Of a stretch of DNA of 6,427 nucleotides, positions 5,739 to 6,427 are shown one piece after another. Origin of the DNA: Pseudomonadota bacterium (GTDB lineage Bacteria; Pseudomonadota; Alphaproteobacteria; Rhizobiales; Rhizobiaceae); assembly GCA_023433855.1 (NCBI GenBank), contig JAEYTV010000108.1, forward strand, positions 1-6,427, given 5' to 3'. The notes beneath the pieces are model-generated. The model worked only from the letters and a program-made list of their open reading frames with translations. It was not told the origin of the DNA and did no database searches. Each line of letters opens with the position of its first letter. The stretch's first letter is position 1. Made by a program: the position numbers and the translations under genes.

Positions 5739-6427
5739 TGCATCGTTACCGCATGACGGTCGAATATGATGGCACCTCCTATGTCGGGTGGCAGATGCAG
5801 GAGAACGGCCATTCGGTGCAGGCGGCACTTCAGGCTGGCATCCTCTCCCTGACCGGCGAGACCGTGTCGATCTGGGGAGCAGGGCGAACGGACTCCGGCG
5901 TGCATGCTATGGGTCAGGTTATCCACGCGGATCTGTCGCGCCAATGGAAAGCCTACACCCTGCGCAATGCTCTCAATGCCCATCTGGCCATGGCCGGGGA
6001 AAGGGTCTCCGTCCTGGATGTCAGGGAAGTCGACGAGACATTCGATGCCCGTTTCTCGGCAATCCGCCGCCACTACCTCTATCGGATCGTCAATCGGCCT
6101 TCTCCTCTGGCGCTTGAGGCGAAGCGCGCCTGGTGGGTTCCCAGGACACTGGACCACGAGGCCATGCATGCGGCGGCGCAGACCCTGGTCGGCCACCATG
6201 ATTTCACGACCTTCCGGTCTGCTCATTGTCAGGCGACGAGCCCAATGCGAACCCTGGACCGGCTGGATGTCACCCGTCGCGGCGAGGTGATCGAGATCCG
6301 CGCGACCGCGCAGAGCTTCCTGCACAACCAGATCCGCTCCTTTGCCGGAACGCTGAAGCTTGCAGGTGACGGCAAGATGACGCCCGCTGGCGTACGGGCC
6401 GCGCTGGACGCCCGCAACCGCGCCGCC
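5738..6427 (+). CDS. truA: tRNA pseudouridine synthase A (partial, runs off the right edge)
   Basis: An open frame of 230 codons runs from the ATG at 5738 to the window end without a stop. TruA converts uridines 38-40 of the tRNA anticodon arm to pseudouridine. The protein opens [17 protein letters not shown] (3-19). The active-site motif [11 protein letters not shown] (47-57) contains catalytic D52, and the second domain carries [11 protein letters not shown] (about 204-214). R-R-H-Y-L-Y-R-I (about 109-116) is also typical. Family members have about 245-270 residues, so perhaps 20-30 residues are missing at the right edge. The start overlaps the fmt stop (TGATG), and GAGG at 5726-5729 lies 8 bases upstream within fmt, so expression is probably coupled to fmt. 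An in-frame ATG at 5753 would remove the first strand and is less likely. Confidence 0.95.
   Translation, partial: MHRYRMTVEYDGTSYVGWQMQENGHSVQAALQAGILSLTGETVSIWGAGRTDSGVHAMGQVIHADLSRQWKAYTLRNALNAHLAMAGERVSVLDVREVDETFDARFSAIRRHYLYRIVNRPSPLALEAKRAWWVPRTLDHEAMHAAAQTLVGHHDFTTFRSAHCQATSPMRTLDRLDVTRRGEVIEIRATAQSFLHNQIRSFAGTLKLAGDGKMTPAGVRAALDARNRAA

Noticed and set aside
5471..6325. 284-codon minus-strand open frame opposite fmt and truA
   Set aside because: It is antisense to two well-supported enzymes and has no family signature.
1..6427. Mobile element, CRISPR array, tRNA gene, or novel defence or biosynthetic system
   Set aside because: No regularly spaced repeats, transposase, integrase, tRNA cloverleaf or terminal inverted repeats were seen, and almost all sequence is accounted for by known core-type families in a plausible chromosomal order.

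Overview
The window reads as ordinary chromosome of an alphaproteobacterium, most likely a member of the Rhizobiales/Rhizobiaceae (Rhizobium, Agrobacterium, Sinorhizobium group). This rests on overall high GC with GC-rich third codon positions, on the Hsp20 plus DUF1150 gene pair that I associate with this group, on the ROSE-type leader and RpoH-like promoter typical of rhizobial small heat-shock genes, and on the sequence character of the RmuC, Def, Fmt and TruA proteins. Genus-level placement is inference. I see no tRNA, rRNA, insertion sequence, phage gene or CRISPR array.

Layout, left to right. Positions 1-85 (+) hold the last 27 codons of a gene that looks like trmB (tRNA m7G46 methyltransferase). 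It converges, with only 6 bases between stop codons, on a minus-strand stress pair: an Hsp20 small heat-shock chaperone (394-822) followed by a DUF1150 protein (92-349). The Hsp20 gene is preceded by a RpoH-like promoter (881-909) and a short leader whose last hairpin masks the Shine-Dalgarno site with a bulged G, as in ROSE RNA thermometers. A nucleoside hydrolase (1008-1967, +) is divergent from it and converges, with 13 bases between stops, on a ribokinase (1981-2880, -). Upstream of the ribokinase on the same strand is rmuC (2929-4128, -). A 112-base divergent region (4129-4240) then separates rmuC from the translation and tRNA cluster def (4241-4756), fmt (4803-5738) and truA (5738 to beyond the right edge), all on +.

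How the genes fit together. def and fmt form the formyl-methionine cycle: Fmt formylates the initiator Met-tRNA and Def removes the formyl group from the new protein. truA, translationally coupled to fmt by a one-base overlap, and the trmB fragment both modify tRNA. The nucleoside hydrolase and ribokinase are biochemically consecutive: the first releases free ribose from nucleosides and the second phosphorylates it to ribose 5-phosphate. They are nevertheless on opposite strands. RmuC is a membrane-anchored, nuclease-fold protein linked to genome stability.

I looked for a previously undescribed system and did not find a convincing one; every sizeable gene belongs to a known family. The most rewarding non-coding signal is the two-layer heat control in front of the Hsp20 gene. 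Smaller items are a hairpin overlapping a tandem repeat between rmuC and rbsK, an apparent lack of a ribosome binding site for rmuC, and a short palindrome in front of the nucleoside hydrolase.
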